From: Myxococcota bacterium
GTDB lineage: Bacteria; Myxococcota; B64-G9
Assembly: GCA_022710975.1 (NCBI GenBank)
Contig: JAKLGA010000007.1
Span: 124,001 to 188,000 of the forward strand
Direction of reading: 5' to 3'
DNA length: 64,000 nt
The notes under the pieces are model-generated. The model was not told where the DNA came from and did no database searches. It worked only from the letters and a program-made list of their open reading frames with translations. Below are positions 36,557 through 44,610 of the stretch, in pieces (position 1 is the stretch's first letter; each line of letters starts with the position of its first letter). Both the position numbers and the translations under genes were made by a program.

Positions 36557-36606
36557 TGTTCGCAGACCTCCTGTGTGCATATCGCTCCGGGCATTTCTCT
36601 GAGGGA
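36557..36606 (+). repeat. R1 repeat, copy D (diverged)
   Basis: Contains TCGCAGACCTCCTGTGTG and ATCGCTCCGGGCATT, then CTCTGAGGGA. The most diverged copy, but it has the same order and spacing of conserved blocks. Confidence 0.6.
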
Positions 36607-36640
36607 GAAGCGATGAAGGGGAGCGGGTGGGGGCGCGGGA

Positions 36641-37051
36641 TCAGGGCGCGGCGGTGGGCAGGAGGCCCACCCCTTCCAGCCCCGCTCCGGGTTCGGGCCC
36701 GGACGGGCCGAGGTCGATCGTCGCCCCCCCGTCGGCCGCAAGCCCCTGGTCGCTCGCGCCGGAGTCCCCTGCGCCGTCGTCCGCGCCGAGGTACCAGAGC
36801 ACCGCGCCGACCACGACGGCCAGGAGGCTCGCGCCGAGCCAGATCCCGGCCGTGTCGGTGCTCACCACGCCGTCGCCGACGCTGCAGTCCGAGGAGTGGC
36901 CGTGGCAGCGGAGGATGGTGCCGAAGCTGATGAGCGTGGACAGGCTGCCCAGACCGACCAGCGAGATGCCCGTGTAGGTCTTCACCTGCGGCGCGCAGGC
37001 CGGACCCCAGGCGAGCGCGATCACGAGCGACGCGAGCAGCGCGTTCCTCAC
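36641..37051 (-). CDS. Small membrane lipoprotein of unknown function
   Basis: 136 residues. Signal peptide with a Cys after GP (AWGPAC), then two hydrophobic helices (about 28-47 and 66-88), separated by a loop with two cysteines (RCHGHSSDCS). The C-terminal 45 residues are Gly/Ala/Asp-rich and probably disordered. I do not recognise the family. GTG start at 37051 is supported by GGAGGAGGT upstream; an in-frame start at 37102 has none. It follows the larger cysteine-rich lipoprotein gene on the same strand. Confidence 0.65.
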   Translation of the reverse strand: MRNALLASLVIALAWGPACAPQVKTYTGISLVGLGSLSTLISFGTILRCHGHSSDCSVGDGVVSTDTAGIWLGASLLAVVVGAVLWYLGADDGAGDSGASDQGLAADGGATIDLGPSGPEPGAGLEGVGLLPTAAP

Positions 37052-37192
37052 GGCGACCTCCTCCTCGTCCCCGGGTGCGTCCCCGGGCCAGGTGGGATAC
37101 AAGATCCGTGCCGGCTCGGGAGCCTGAACTCACAGCGAATTCAACGTGCGGAGGCGTGGCAGGATTTCACGGTGTGGCGCGGCAGGTGCCGG

Positions 37193-37209
37193 CCGGCTGC
37201 AGGCCGGCT
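37193..37209 (-). terminator. Hairpin after the cysteine-rich lipoprotein gene
   Basis: GCCGGC-TGCAG-GCCGGC just beyond the stop at 37214. GC-rich stem without a T-run. Confidence 0.4.
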
Positions 37210-37213
37210 CACC

Positions 37214-38386
37214 CTACGGCTTTCGTTTGCAGTCGAGCGTCCCGGTGTAACCTTGCGGTGGCACCCAACCCACGGGGCAGCGACCGCTCCGGTCGCAGCG
37301 CTCGTAGAAGCAGCCGCCCTCCGGCAGCACGCAAACTCCGGTCCCGCGAACGGTGCCGTCCGCCTGCGGCTCGGGCCGGCAGTCCACGTCCGCGGCGCAG
37401 GGCGCGGTGCAAGTCCCGTCCAGGCAGACCTCGGTCTTCGCGCAGCTCGTGTACCCCACCTCGAACGGGCAGGCCGGGAACAGCTCGCAGTGGCCCCAGC
37501 GGTTGCAGCGCCTGCCGGCCTCGCAGCTGGTGTCGTCGAGGCAGCGCACGCAGTGCTCGGTCAGGCCGCACACGCCCGGCTGTTCGGCGGGATCGGTGCA
37601 TGGCCTGTAGTCGCACCGGAGAGTGCCCTCCCTCGGCCGGTAACCCCACTCCGCGCAGCCTGCTCCCCCGACGCAACGCACCGCCTCGCAACCCTTGAGA
37701 AGCAGGTCGACCATGGTGCAGCGCTCGTCCTCGGCGCAGTCCGCGGACCCGGCGCACTCCTGGACGCACCGGCCCCCGAGGCACACGCCGGCCTGGCAGT
37801 CCGCGAAGCGATCGCACTCCACCGGGACGCACGCGCCCGCGTCGCTGCAGATGCCCTCAGGGCAGTGCGCATCCGCGAAGCACTCGACGCACTGCTCGGC
37901 CAGGCCGCACGCCCCGCGGAGCAGGCCGAGCTCGGAGCAGCCGTCGCGGGTGCAGGCGAGGGAGCCCTCGACGGGCACCCAGCCTTCTGGGCAGGCGCCG
38001 GCCTGACAATACCGCGTCTGGCAGTAGCCCTCGGGGCCGCATTCGGAGCCGTAGCGACACTCCCCGGCGAACGTGCAGGGCGTGACGCAATGGAAATCGA
38101 CGCACTTCAGGCCGTCCTGTAGACCGAGGCACTCGTAGTCCATCTCGCAAACATGCCGGTGCGGGACGCAGGTGCCGGCGCCCGCGCAGACCAGGTTCGG
38201 GCCGACTGCCTGGCAGTCGTAGTCGTCGTTGCACTGGACGCAGGTGCCCTGGAGTCCGCACTCGCCGGGCAGGGGGCGGTCGCTGGAGGGACAGCCGTCG
38301 GGATCGGTGGCGACCTCCCGGTCGCAACCGGAGGCGGCCAGGAGGAGGAGCACAGGAAGCAGCGAGAGGAGGCTGCGCAGCATCAT
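37214..38386 (-). CDS. Cysteine-rich repeat lipoprotein
   Basis: 390 residues. Lipoprotein signal ending LLLLAASGC. The mature protein has roughly 45 cysteines in irregular repeats of the form C....C..C...YDC and CG.....CV.C, as in Myxococcota Dickkopf/EGF-like secreted proteins. It probably folds into a disulfide-rich rod at the outer membrane surface; ligand unknown. Start taken as ATG 38386 (MMLRSLL); ATG 38383 and GTG 38401 are alternatives. Element T2 lies about 100 bp upstream. Confidence 0.75.
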   Translation of the reverse strand: MMLRSLLSLLPVLLLLAASGCDREVATDPDGCPSSDRPLPGECGLQGTCVQCNDDYDCQAVGPNLVCAGAGTCVPHRHVCEMDYECLGLQDGLKCVDFHCVTPCTFAGECRYGSECGPEGYCQTRYCQAGACPEGWVPVEGSLACTRDGCSELGLLRGACGLAEQCVECFADAHCPEGICSDAGACVPVECDRFADCQAGVCLGGRCVQECAGSADCAEDERCTMVDLLLKGCEAVRCVGGAGCAEWGYRPREGTLRCDYRPCTDPAEQPGVCGLTEHCVRCLDDTSCEAGRRCNRWGHCELFPACPFEVGYTSCAKTEVCLDGTCTAPCAADVDCRPEPQADGTVRGTGVCVLPEGGCFYERCDRSGRCPVGWVPPQGYTGTLDCKRKP

Positions 38387-38482
38387 TCGCGACCCGCCCA
38401 CGAGAGCCCAGAGAGATGAGCCGAGCGTAGCACCGGCGAGGGACGGGCCTCAAGGCGGGGTGCGCTGCTCCAAGAAGAATGC

Positions 38483-38544
38483 CCCCTGCCGTTCGGTGGC
38501 CGCAAGGGGGGGAAGCCAACCTGGGCGAGGTCGAGCGGCAGGGG
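38483..38544 (-). ncRNA. Structured element T2 (second copy of T1)
   Basis: Perfect 9-bp stem CCCCTGCCG / CGGCAGGGG around 44 nt. It shares with T1 the flanks (CTTGG before and GGC-A-TT after on the minus strand) and a seven-G/seven-C run at the same distance from the stem. It begins 23 nt after the stop of the gene at 38568, so it could act as that gene's terminator. Confidence 0.5.
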
Positions 38545-38567
38545 ACCAAGCGCACGCTTCCATCACC

Positions 38568-39008
38568 TCACGCGGGCCGCGCCAGCGGCGCCTCCTCGAT
38601 CGGGTGGGCGGAGCGCCAGAGCGCGCGCGACTGCTCGTACTCCGCGTGCTGATCGAGCACCTGATCCAGCGCCTGCCGGGCCCACGCGGCCTCATGCAGC
38701 AGCGCCTCCTGGGTGGCCGGGTCCGGCGCGCCCTGCTCGTCCACGCACCGCCAGTAGGCCAGGTTCGCCCGCTCGAAGCGCAGCCGCGCCTCGGCCAGCT
38801 CGACCCGCAGCTCCGCGTCGCTCAGCACGATCACCCGGAACCCATCGGCCAGCTCGCCCGCGTAGCGCGACAGGATCTCCGCCCGGGTGCCGACCTCGTA
38901 GCGCTCGTGCATCACCAGGTCGTGCAGCACCTCGCGCACGATGAAGCCCTGCCGCAGATCCTTCCAGGCCGACAGGGCCTGCTTGCCCTCCTCGCTCCAC
39001 AGGAACAT
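38568..39008 (-). CDS. Helical protein of unknown function
   Basis: 146 residues, predicted soluble and almost entirely helical. Notable segments are REVLHDLVMHERYEVGTRAEILSRYAG (read in two halves, about 27-55) and a Glu/Arg-rich coiled-coil-like stretch (DAELRVELAEARLRFERAN). No signal peptide, cysteine cluster or catalytic motif. AGGAGGT lies 5 nt before the ATG at 39008. It lies 29 bp after the KTSC-like gene, so the two probably form a unit. I do not recognise it. Confidence 0.65.
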   Translation of the reverse strand: MFLWSEEGKQALSAWKDLRQGFIVREVLHDLVMHERYEVGTRAEILSRYAGELADGFRVIVLSDAELRVELAEARLRFERANLAYWRCVDEQGAPDPATQEALLHEAAWARQALDQVLDQHAEYEQSRALWRSAHPIEEAPLARPA

Positions 39009-39037
39009 CGCGCACCTCCTGTTCGGCGGACCCCTCC

Positions 39038-39271
39038 TCAGGCGAGCTGGGCCAGGTGGCCGTTGCGCACCGCGGGGTGCTCCTCGATGTAGGCCTCCAG
39101 CCCGCGGCCGAGCCGGGCCAGCGCCTTCATGCTCGAGAGGTGGTACAGCCCGACGCTGAGCGCCGTATAGCGGAAGCAGGCGCCGCCCCGGAGGTAGACG
39201 TCGAGGTAGTCCGTGCCGAGGTCGTAGCCGACCACGCGCGATCGACCGCCCACGTTCAGGTACAGCTCCAT
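39038..39271 (-). CDS. KTSC-like small protein
   Basis: 77 residues. The order VVGYDLGTDYLDVYLRGGACFRY (read as two parts) and LYHLSSMKALARLGRGLEAYI resembles the KTSC domain, a small beta-rich fold with a C-terminal helix found in phage and stress-linked genes; the literal KTSC residues are not present. Function unknown. GGGGAG precedes the ATG. Motif M copy 2 (39367-39389) and a weak promoter (TTGACG at 39349-39344, 19 bp, TACCCT at 39324-39319) lie upstream on the minus strand. Confidence 0.6.
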   Translation of the reverse strand: MELYLNVGGRSRVVGYDLGTDYLDVYLRGGACFRYTALSVGLYHLSSMKALARLGRGLEAYIEEHPAVRNGHLAQLA

Positions 39272-39366
39272 GCTCCCCGCTCCCGGCTCTCCTCCCCCAG
39301 GAATCGGCCCCCAGCTCCAGGGTACGCCTGTGCCCGCCCCGCCCGTCAATACGAATTCGGCTGGTA

Positions 39367-39389
39367 TTACAATAAATTACATTTGTCAC
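39367..39389. repeat. Conserved motif M, copy 2
   Basis: TTACAATAAATTACA then TTTGTCAC; 19 of 23 positions match the copy at 36516-36538. It lies about 20 bp upstream of a weak -35 for the KTSC-like gene. Confidence 0.5.
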
Positions 39390-39416
39390 ACGGGCGGGGA
39401 GACCGGGTTTCGCCCC

Positions 39417-40184
39417 TCACGGCTCGGGCCAGGGCAGCAGGCACAGCCCCCGGCCATACACGGTCCGGATGCACCCCTGGCGCTCGCCCGAGTCGCCCAG
39501 CTTGGCCCGCAGCCGGGAGACCAGCATGTCGAGCGGGCGCACCTTGAGGGGGCAGCCCACGACCTGCAGCAGGTCGTGCAGCACGGCCTTGCTGACCACC
39601 ACCCCGGGCTGGCGCGCCAGGATGGCCAGCAGATCGAACTCCGCGTCGGTGAGCTCGAGCGGCGCGCCGCGCAGGGTCGCCACCCGGGCGGCGGGGTCCA
39701 CCCGCAGCGGTCCCACCACGTAGGGGCCCGGCGCGGGCTCGGGCGCGGGCGTGACCTGCTCGCGGAAGCGCCGCCAGGTCTCGAGCTTCCGCTCCACCAG
39801 CGCCTTGACGAACTGCTCCTCGAACGGCTTGGTCACGTAGTCCTCGGCCCCGAGCTGCAGCCCCTCGACGCGGGCCTCGAGCTCGGCCCGCGCGCTCAGG
39901 ATCACCACCGGGCCCAGGTAGAAGGGCCGCACCTGGCGCAGCACCTCCAGGCCGTCGAGGTCCGGGAGCCCCAGGTCGAGCAGCACCAGATCCGGGACCT
40001 CGGTCAGGATGCGCTCGACCGCGCGGTGGCCGCTGGCCTCGAGGCTGGCCTCGAGCCGGCCGCCGGCGTTGAAGACCCGCACCAGCCGGCCGCCGATGTG
40101 GGGGTTGTCCTCCACGATCAGCACGCGCGGCCTCGCCGGCGCGCTCGCCTGTCCATCCCTGCGTTCCTCGAGCGTTCCCTGCAT
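39417..40184 (-). CDS. OmpR-family response regulator
   Basis: 255 residues. Receiver domain (about 22-140) with acidic pocket in LIVEDN, phosphoacceptor Asp in LVLLDLGLPDLDG and Lys in YVTKPF. The C-terminal winged helix (about 165-250) has LELTDAEFDLLAILARQPG and VRPLDMLVSRLRAKLG, the OmpR/PhoB pattern. The spacer between REC and DNA-binding domain is longer than usual and Pro-rich. No histidine kinase is adjacent, so it is an orphan here. Divergent from the antiporter gene, each with its own promoter. Confidence 0.92.
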   Translation of the reverse strand: MQGTLEERRDGQASAPARPRVLIVEDNPHIGGRLVRVFNAGGRLEASLEASGHRAVERILTEVPDLVLLDLGLPDLDGLEVLRQVRPFYLGPVVILSARAELEARVEGLQLGAEDYVTKPFEEQFVKALVERKLETWRRFREQVTPAPEPAPGPYVVGPLRVDPAARVATLRGAPLELTDAEFDLLAILARQPGVVVSKAVLHDLLQVVGCPLKVRPLDMLVSRLRAKLGDSGERQGCIRTVYGRGLCLLPWPEP

Positions 40185-40227
40185 CGCTCCCCGAATCCCC
40201 GTGGGTCGTGTCCGGCCAACTTCTCGC

Positions 40228-40256
40228 AGCATAGCAGGCGACGCCGGGCCTGCCAA
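40228..40256 (-). promoter_or_regulatory. Promoter of the OmpR-type regulator
   Basis: Minus strand: TTGGCA (40256-40251), 17 bp, TATGCT (40233-40228). Confidence 0.5.
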
Positions 40257-40281
40257 GATCCCACCTTCCGGCCCGCAGGGG

Positions 40282-40310
40282 TTGGAATCCGGCGGCGGCT
40301 CTGGTACCTT
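40282..40310 (+). promoter_or_regulatory. Possible promoter of the antiporter gene
   Basis: TTGGAA (40282-40287), 17 bp, TACCTT (40305-40310). Start would be about 25 nt before the ATG at 40341. Confidence 0.4.
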
Positions 40311-40340
40311 GCGCCCGATCCCGGGGAGCGAGGAGGCAGG

Positions 40341-41693
40341 ATGAGGCCCCGTCTGGTGGCGGCGAGCGCGGCGGCGGTGCTGCTCGGGCTGGGCGGGCCG
40401 GCCGCGGCCAGCCAGGGCGCGGGCGCGCTCGGGCGGGAGCTGTCGCTCCTGTGGGTCCTGCCCTTCGCGCTCATGCTGCTCGCCATCGCGGTGGTGCCCC
40501 TGTGGAAGGAGCGCTTCTGGCACCCCAACCGCAACAAGGCCCTGGTGTGCGCGGCCCTGGGGCTGCCCGTGCTGGTGTACGTCGGGAGCCAGGATCCGGG
40601 CGCGCTCCTGCACACCGGCCGCGAGTACGTCAGCTTCATCCTCCTGCTCGCCGCGCTGTTCGTCATCTCGGGCGGGATCAACGTGCGGGCGGATCTGCGC
40701 GCCACGCCCCTGGTCAACACCGCCTTCCTGGCGCTGGGCGCGCTGCTGGCCTCCCTCATGGGCACCACCGGCGCGGCCGTGCTGCTCATCCGCCCGCTGC
40801 TCGAGACCAACCACCAGCGCACGAAGGTGGTGCACACGGTCATCTTCTTCATCTTCGTGGTGGCCAACATCGGCGGCAGCCTGACCCCGCTCGGGGATCC
40901 GCCGCTGTTCATGGGCTACCTGGCGGGCGTGCCCTTCGCCTGGACGCTCCGCCTGGGGCCGGCCTGGGCCCTGGCGGTCGGGCTGCTGCTGGCCGTGTAC
41001 TTCACCCTGGACACGGTCCTGTACCGGCGCGAGCCGGCCGAGGCGCTGGCGCGCGACGCGGCCGAGCAGGTGGCCATGCGCGTCCAGGGCGCCTGGCTGA
41101 ACGGGCCGCTGCTCCTCTGCGTAGTGCTGTCGGTGGCGCTGCTGACCGAGCGGGTGGTGCCCTTCCCGGCGCGCGAGGGGGTGCTGGTCGCGCTGGCGCT
41201 GGTGTCCTGGTTCGCCACCCGGCGCGAGGTGCGCGCGGCCAACAAGTTCACCTTCTACCCGATCGTCGAGGTGGCGGTGCTGTTCGCCGGCATCTTCGCC
41301 ACCATGATCCCGCCCATCCTGATCCTGCAGGCGCGCGGCGCGGAGCTGGGGGTCACCAGCCCGGCGGCCTTCTTCTGGTCGACCGGCGCGCTGTCCTCGT
41401 TCCTGGACAACACGCCCACCTACGTCGTGTTCTTCGCCCTGGCCAAGTCCGTGGGCGTGTCCGCGGGCGCGGTCTCCGTGGCCGGCGTCGAGCAGACGCT
41501 GCTGGTCGCCATCAGCCTGGGGGCGGTGTTCATGGGCGCCAACACCTACATCGGCAACGCGCCCAACTTCATGGTCAAGGCCATCGCCGAGGAGCGCGGG
41601 CTCAGGATGCCCTCCTTCTTCGGCTACATGCTGTGGTCGCTGGGCATCCTGATCCCGCTGTTTCTGCTGCTCACGCTGATCTTCTTCTGGTAG
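40341..41693 (+). CDS. Sodium:proton antiporter / ion transporter (IT superfamily, NhaD-like)
   Basis: 450 residues with about 11-12 transmembrane helices. Family marks include FVISGGINVRADL, GTTGAAVLLIRPLL, VANIGGSLTPLGDPPLF and, near the C-terminus, SSFLDNTPTYVVF and GANTYIGNAPNFMVK. The re-entrant motif pairs with GDPP and DNTP are typical of NhaD/citrate-transporter-type carriers. NhaD exchanges Na+ or Li+ for H+, but the exact ion cannot be told from sequence. GAGGAGG precedes the ATG. It is 7 bp from the Ser/Thr kinase gene, likely one operon. Confidence 0.85.
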   Translation: MRPRLVAASAAAVLLGLGGPAAASQGAGALGRELSLLWVLPFALMLLAIAVVPLWKERFWHPNRNKALVCAALGLPVLVYVGSQDPGALLHTGREYVSFILLLAALFVISGGINVRADLRATPLVNTAFLALGALLASLMGTTGAAVLLIRPLLETNHQRTKVVHTVIFFIFVVANIGGSLTPLGDPPLFMGYLAGVPFAWTLRLGPAWALAVGLLLAVYFTLDTVLYRREPAEALARDAAEQVAMRVQGAWLNGPLLLCVVLSVALLTERVVPFPAREGVLVALALVSWFATRREVRAANKFTFYPIVEVAVLFAGIFATMIPPILILQARGAELGVTSPAAFFWSTGALSSFLDNTPTYVVFFALAKSVGVSAGAVSVAGVEQTLLVAISLGAVFMGANTYIGNAPNFMVKAIAEERGLRMPSFFGYMLWSLGILIPLFLLLTLIFFW

Positions 41694-41700
41694 GTGCGAA

Positions 41701-44610
41701 ATGGACGAGGAGAAACCGCCCGACACGTCGCCCCAGGAGGCCGAGCCGTCCGCGCAGGAGCCCGTGCCCGCGCCGCCCGACCTGTCCTCCCTGGAGCCCG
41801 GGCCCGTGCCGCCCGACCTGTCCTCCCAGGAGCCCGCGGCCATCCCGCCCGCCTTCCAGCCCTCCATCCTGCGCGCGGTGAGCGTGCAGCAGTCCAAGGG
41901 CCGCGGGGTGGGCGCCACCATCGCGCCGGCCGAGCTGGACGTGGAGCTCGGCGGCGAGGACACCTCCCAGCGCATCCCGCTGGAGGTGCTCCACCGGGCC
42001 GGCCGGCAGGTGCGCTTCAACGAGGCCGGCGAGGTCGAGGTGGGCGAGCCGACCTCCCCGGCGGGCTTCGAGGTCATGCACGTGCTCGGCCGCGGGGGCA
42101 TGGGCGTGGTGTGCCTGGCCAGGCAGGAGGCGCTGGGCCGGGACGTGGCCCTCAAGGTGGCCCGCAAGGCCAAGAGCGACGAGGCCGGCACCACCGGCAT
42201 GGAGCTGGAGATGTTCACCAACGAGGCGTTCATCACCGCCTCGCTGGAGCACCCGCACATCGTGCCGGTGCACACGCTGTGCCGGGACGCCACCGGCCGG
42301 CTGTTCTTCACCATGAAGCGGGTCACCGGCGTGAGCTGGGAGCACCTGCTCGAGCCCGCGCTGGTGCGCAACCGGGCCGAGCGCGAGCGGGTGGAGGCCC
42401 GGGCCGCGGCCATGGGGCTGGAGGAGCACCTCGAGATCCTGCTCAAGGTGTGCGACGCCGTGGCCTACGCCCACTCCAGGGGTGTCCTGCACCGGGACCT
42501 CAAGCCCGAGAACGTGATGATCGGGGACTACGGCGAGGTGCTGGTCATGGACTGGGGCCTGGCCATGCCCTTCGGCGAGCGCAACCCCTACGTGCTGGAC
42601 CCCAAGAAGGCGGCCCAGCTCGTGGGCACGCCGGCCTACGTGGCGCCGGAGATGGCCCGCGGCGAGATGACCCGCTTCGGCCCGCCCACCGACGTGTACC
42701 TGCTGGGCGGCATCCTGTACCAGCTGCTGACCGGCCACCCGCCCCACTTCGGCGCGGGCATCATGGAGGCCGTGCGCCAGGCCGCCGCGGGCAAGCTGGT
42801 GAAGCCCGAGGACGTGCCCGGGGTGAAGCCCTTCTCACCCGAGCTCGGGCGCATCGCCGTGCGCGCGCTGCAGGCCCGCATGCAGGACCGCTACCCCAAC
42901 GTGGAGGCGCTCGTCCTGGAGCTCAAGGCCTACCGCCGCCACGAGGAGAGCCTGGCCGCCAGCCGCCGGGCGCGCGAGGTGCTGGCGCAGGTCCAGGCCC
43001 GCGCGGCCCGCGGCGATCCCGAGAACCCGCGCCTGGAGAAGCTGACCCCCGAGTGGGCCGCCATGGTGTACGGGCGCCTGTCCGAGTGCATCGGCGCCTT
43101 CCGCCAGTCCATCCAGATGTGGGCCGGCAACGCGGAGGCGCACACCGGCCTGCTGCACGCGCTCCTGCTCCAGATCAAGCTGGCGCTCGAGCGCGGGGAT
43201 CTCACCCTGGCCCGCTCGCGCCTGGAGCTGCTGGACCTCTCGGCCCAGGAGTCCGAGGACCCCGCCTTCCGCGAGCGGGTGCGCGCCCACCGCGCGCGCC
43301 TGGGCCAGGCGGTGGAGGCCCGCGGCCGGGAGGCGGCCGCGCTCAAGCGGCGGGTCAAGGTGGTCCGCTACCTGGTGCTGTCGCTCATCGCCGTGCTGGC
43401 CGGGGCCATCGCCGGCGGCTTCTACCTGATCTCCGAGCAGAAGAGCCTGGTGCTCGACAACCTCAAGGCCATCGAGGGCCAGCGCCAGCTCGCCTGGGAG
43501 AACCAGCGCGCCGCCGATCGCGCCCACCGCCAGATGATCGGCAGCTCCGTGCGCGCCCAGGCGGAGCTGGTCGACCGCTACCTGCTGGACCTGGAGGCGC
43601 TGGTCGGCCAGCACCGGCTGGCGGCCCAGGCGCTGCTCGGCATGCCCGCCGAGCTGCTGCCCCCGCGCGGGCGCACGCCCGCCGGCCGCGCCGGCTACTA
43701 CCTGGACGAGGACTACCGCGCCCCGGGCACCCGCCCGCCGGACTTCGGCCCCCAGCCCGGCCACGCGCAGCCCCTGTCGCTGTCGGAGGGCACGCTCAAG
43801 CTGGCGCCCTGGGCCACCGCCGGCGCCGCCCGCGCCCAGGCCCTCGAGGACGCCCGCCGGCTCGCGCGGCTCTCGCCCCAGATCGAGGGCGTGCTGCGCA
43901 CCCGCACCGACGTGCCCTACACGGTCTTCGGCACGCGCAGCGGGGTGATGCTCACCTTCCCCGGTTACAGCCGCTTCGCGGACAAGCCCGAGTACGACCC
44001 CACCCGGCGGCCCTGGTATCTGGCCGGCCTGGGGCTGCCGGACGCCCGCCCGACCTGGACCGATCCACACGTGGACGCGAGCGGCCGGGGGCTGCTGCTG
44101 ACCTGCGTCGCCTTCCTCGAGGTGGCGGGAGAGCGCCGGGGCGTGGTCGGCCTGGAGCTGTCGCTGGAGACGCTGCAGGACATGCTGGTGCGCTTCGTCG
44201 AGGGCGCCGGCCAGGGCGGGCGGGGGCTGCTGGTGCGCGACGACGGCTCGGTGGTGGTCGACACGGCCTACGCGGCCGACCGGCGCCGCTGGCAGGAGCG
44301 TTTCGAGGTGGCCAGGGTGGGCGAGCTGGGCGAGGCGGTCGAGGCCTACTGGCGCGGCGCGCTGGCCGGCAGCGCGGACGCCAGGATGGCGGTGGAGCTC
44401 GAGACGAGCCTCGGCCCCAGCCTGCTCGGCCACGCGCGCATCGCCCGCCTGGGCTGGACGCTGCTGGTGGTGCTGCCCTCCTCGGGCACGGCCGGGTCCG
44501 GGCCCGAGCTGCCCGGCTCCACCGGCGCCGCGCCGTCCGGCCCGGCCGGGGCGGGGGCCGCACCATCCGGTTCTCCCGGTGAAGCAGCCCCGGGTCCTCC
44601 CGGGGGCTGA
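41701..44610 (+). CDS. Ser/Thr protein kinase with transmembrane helix and extracytoplasmic Cache sensor
   Basis: 969 residues. A Pro/Glu-rich tail (1-60) precedes the kinase domain (about 122-420): glycine loop LGRGGMGVV, Lys in VALKVARK, catalytic HRDLKPENV, metal-binding DWG in place of DFG, and APE. A helical region (420-550), one transmembrane helix (about 556-580) and a dCache-like domain follow (585-920; the motif DPTRRPWYLAG is typical). The tail is Gly/Pro/Ala-rich. It would sense a periplasmic small molecule and phosphorylate cytoplasmic targets. The last 265 bp overlap the convergent GHL10-like gene. Confidence 0.9.
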   Translation: MDEEKPPDTSPQEAEPSAQEPVPAPPDLSSLEPGPVPPDLSSQEPAAIPPAFQPSILRAVSVQQSKGRGVGATIAPAELDVELGGEDTSQRIPLEVLHRAGRQVRFNEAGEVEVGEPTSPAGFEVMHVLGRGGMGVVCLARQEALGRDVALKVARKAKSDEAGTTGMELEMFTNEAFITASLEHPHIVPVHTLCRDATGRLFFTMKRVTGVSWEHLLEPALVRNRAERERVEARAAAMGLEEHLEILLKVCDAVAYAHSRGVLHRDLKPENVMIGDYGEVLVMDWGLAMPFGERNPYVLDPKKAAQLVGTPAYVAPEMARGEMTRFGPPTDVYLLGGILYQLLTGHPPHFGAGIMEAVRQAAAGKLVKPEDVPGVKPFSPELGRIAVRALQARMQDRYPNVEALVLELKAYRRHEESLAASRRAREVLAQVQARAARGDPENPRLEKLTPEWAAMVYGRLSECIGAFRQSIQMWAGNAEAHTGLLHALLLQIKLALERGDLTLARSRLELLDLSAQESEDPAFRERVRAHRARLGQAVEARGREAAALKRRVKVVRYLVLSLIAVLAGAIAGGFYLISEQKSLVLDNLKAIEGQRQLAWENQRAADRAHRQMIGSSVRAQAELVDRYLLDLEALVGQHRLAAQALLGMPAELLPPRGRTPAGRAGYYLDEDYRAPGTRPPDFGPQPGHAQPLSLSEGTLKLAPWATAGAARAQALEDARRLARLSPQIEGVLRTRTDVPYTVFGTRSGVMLTFPGYSRFADKPEYDPTRRPWYLAGLGLPDARPTWTDPHVDASGRGLLLTCVAFLEVAGERRGVVGLELSLETLQDMLVRFVEGAGQGGRGLLVRDDGSVVVDTAYAADRRRWQERFEVARVGELGEAVEAYWRGALAGSADARMAVELETSLGPSLLGHARIARLGWTLLVVLPSSGTAGSGPELPGSTGAAPSGPAGAGAAPSGSPGEAAPGPPGG

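Noticed and set aside
33177-36606. Integron cassette array with attC sites
   Set aside because: R1 copies bracket genes, but the core sites do not fit RYYYAAC/GTTRRRY in the right orientation and no integrase is present.
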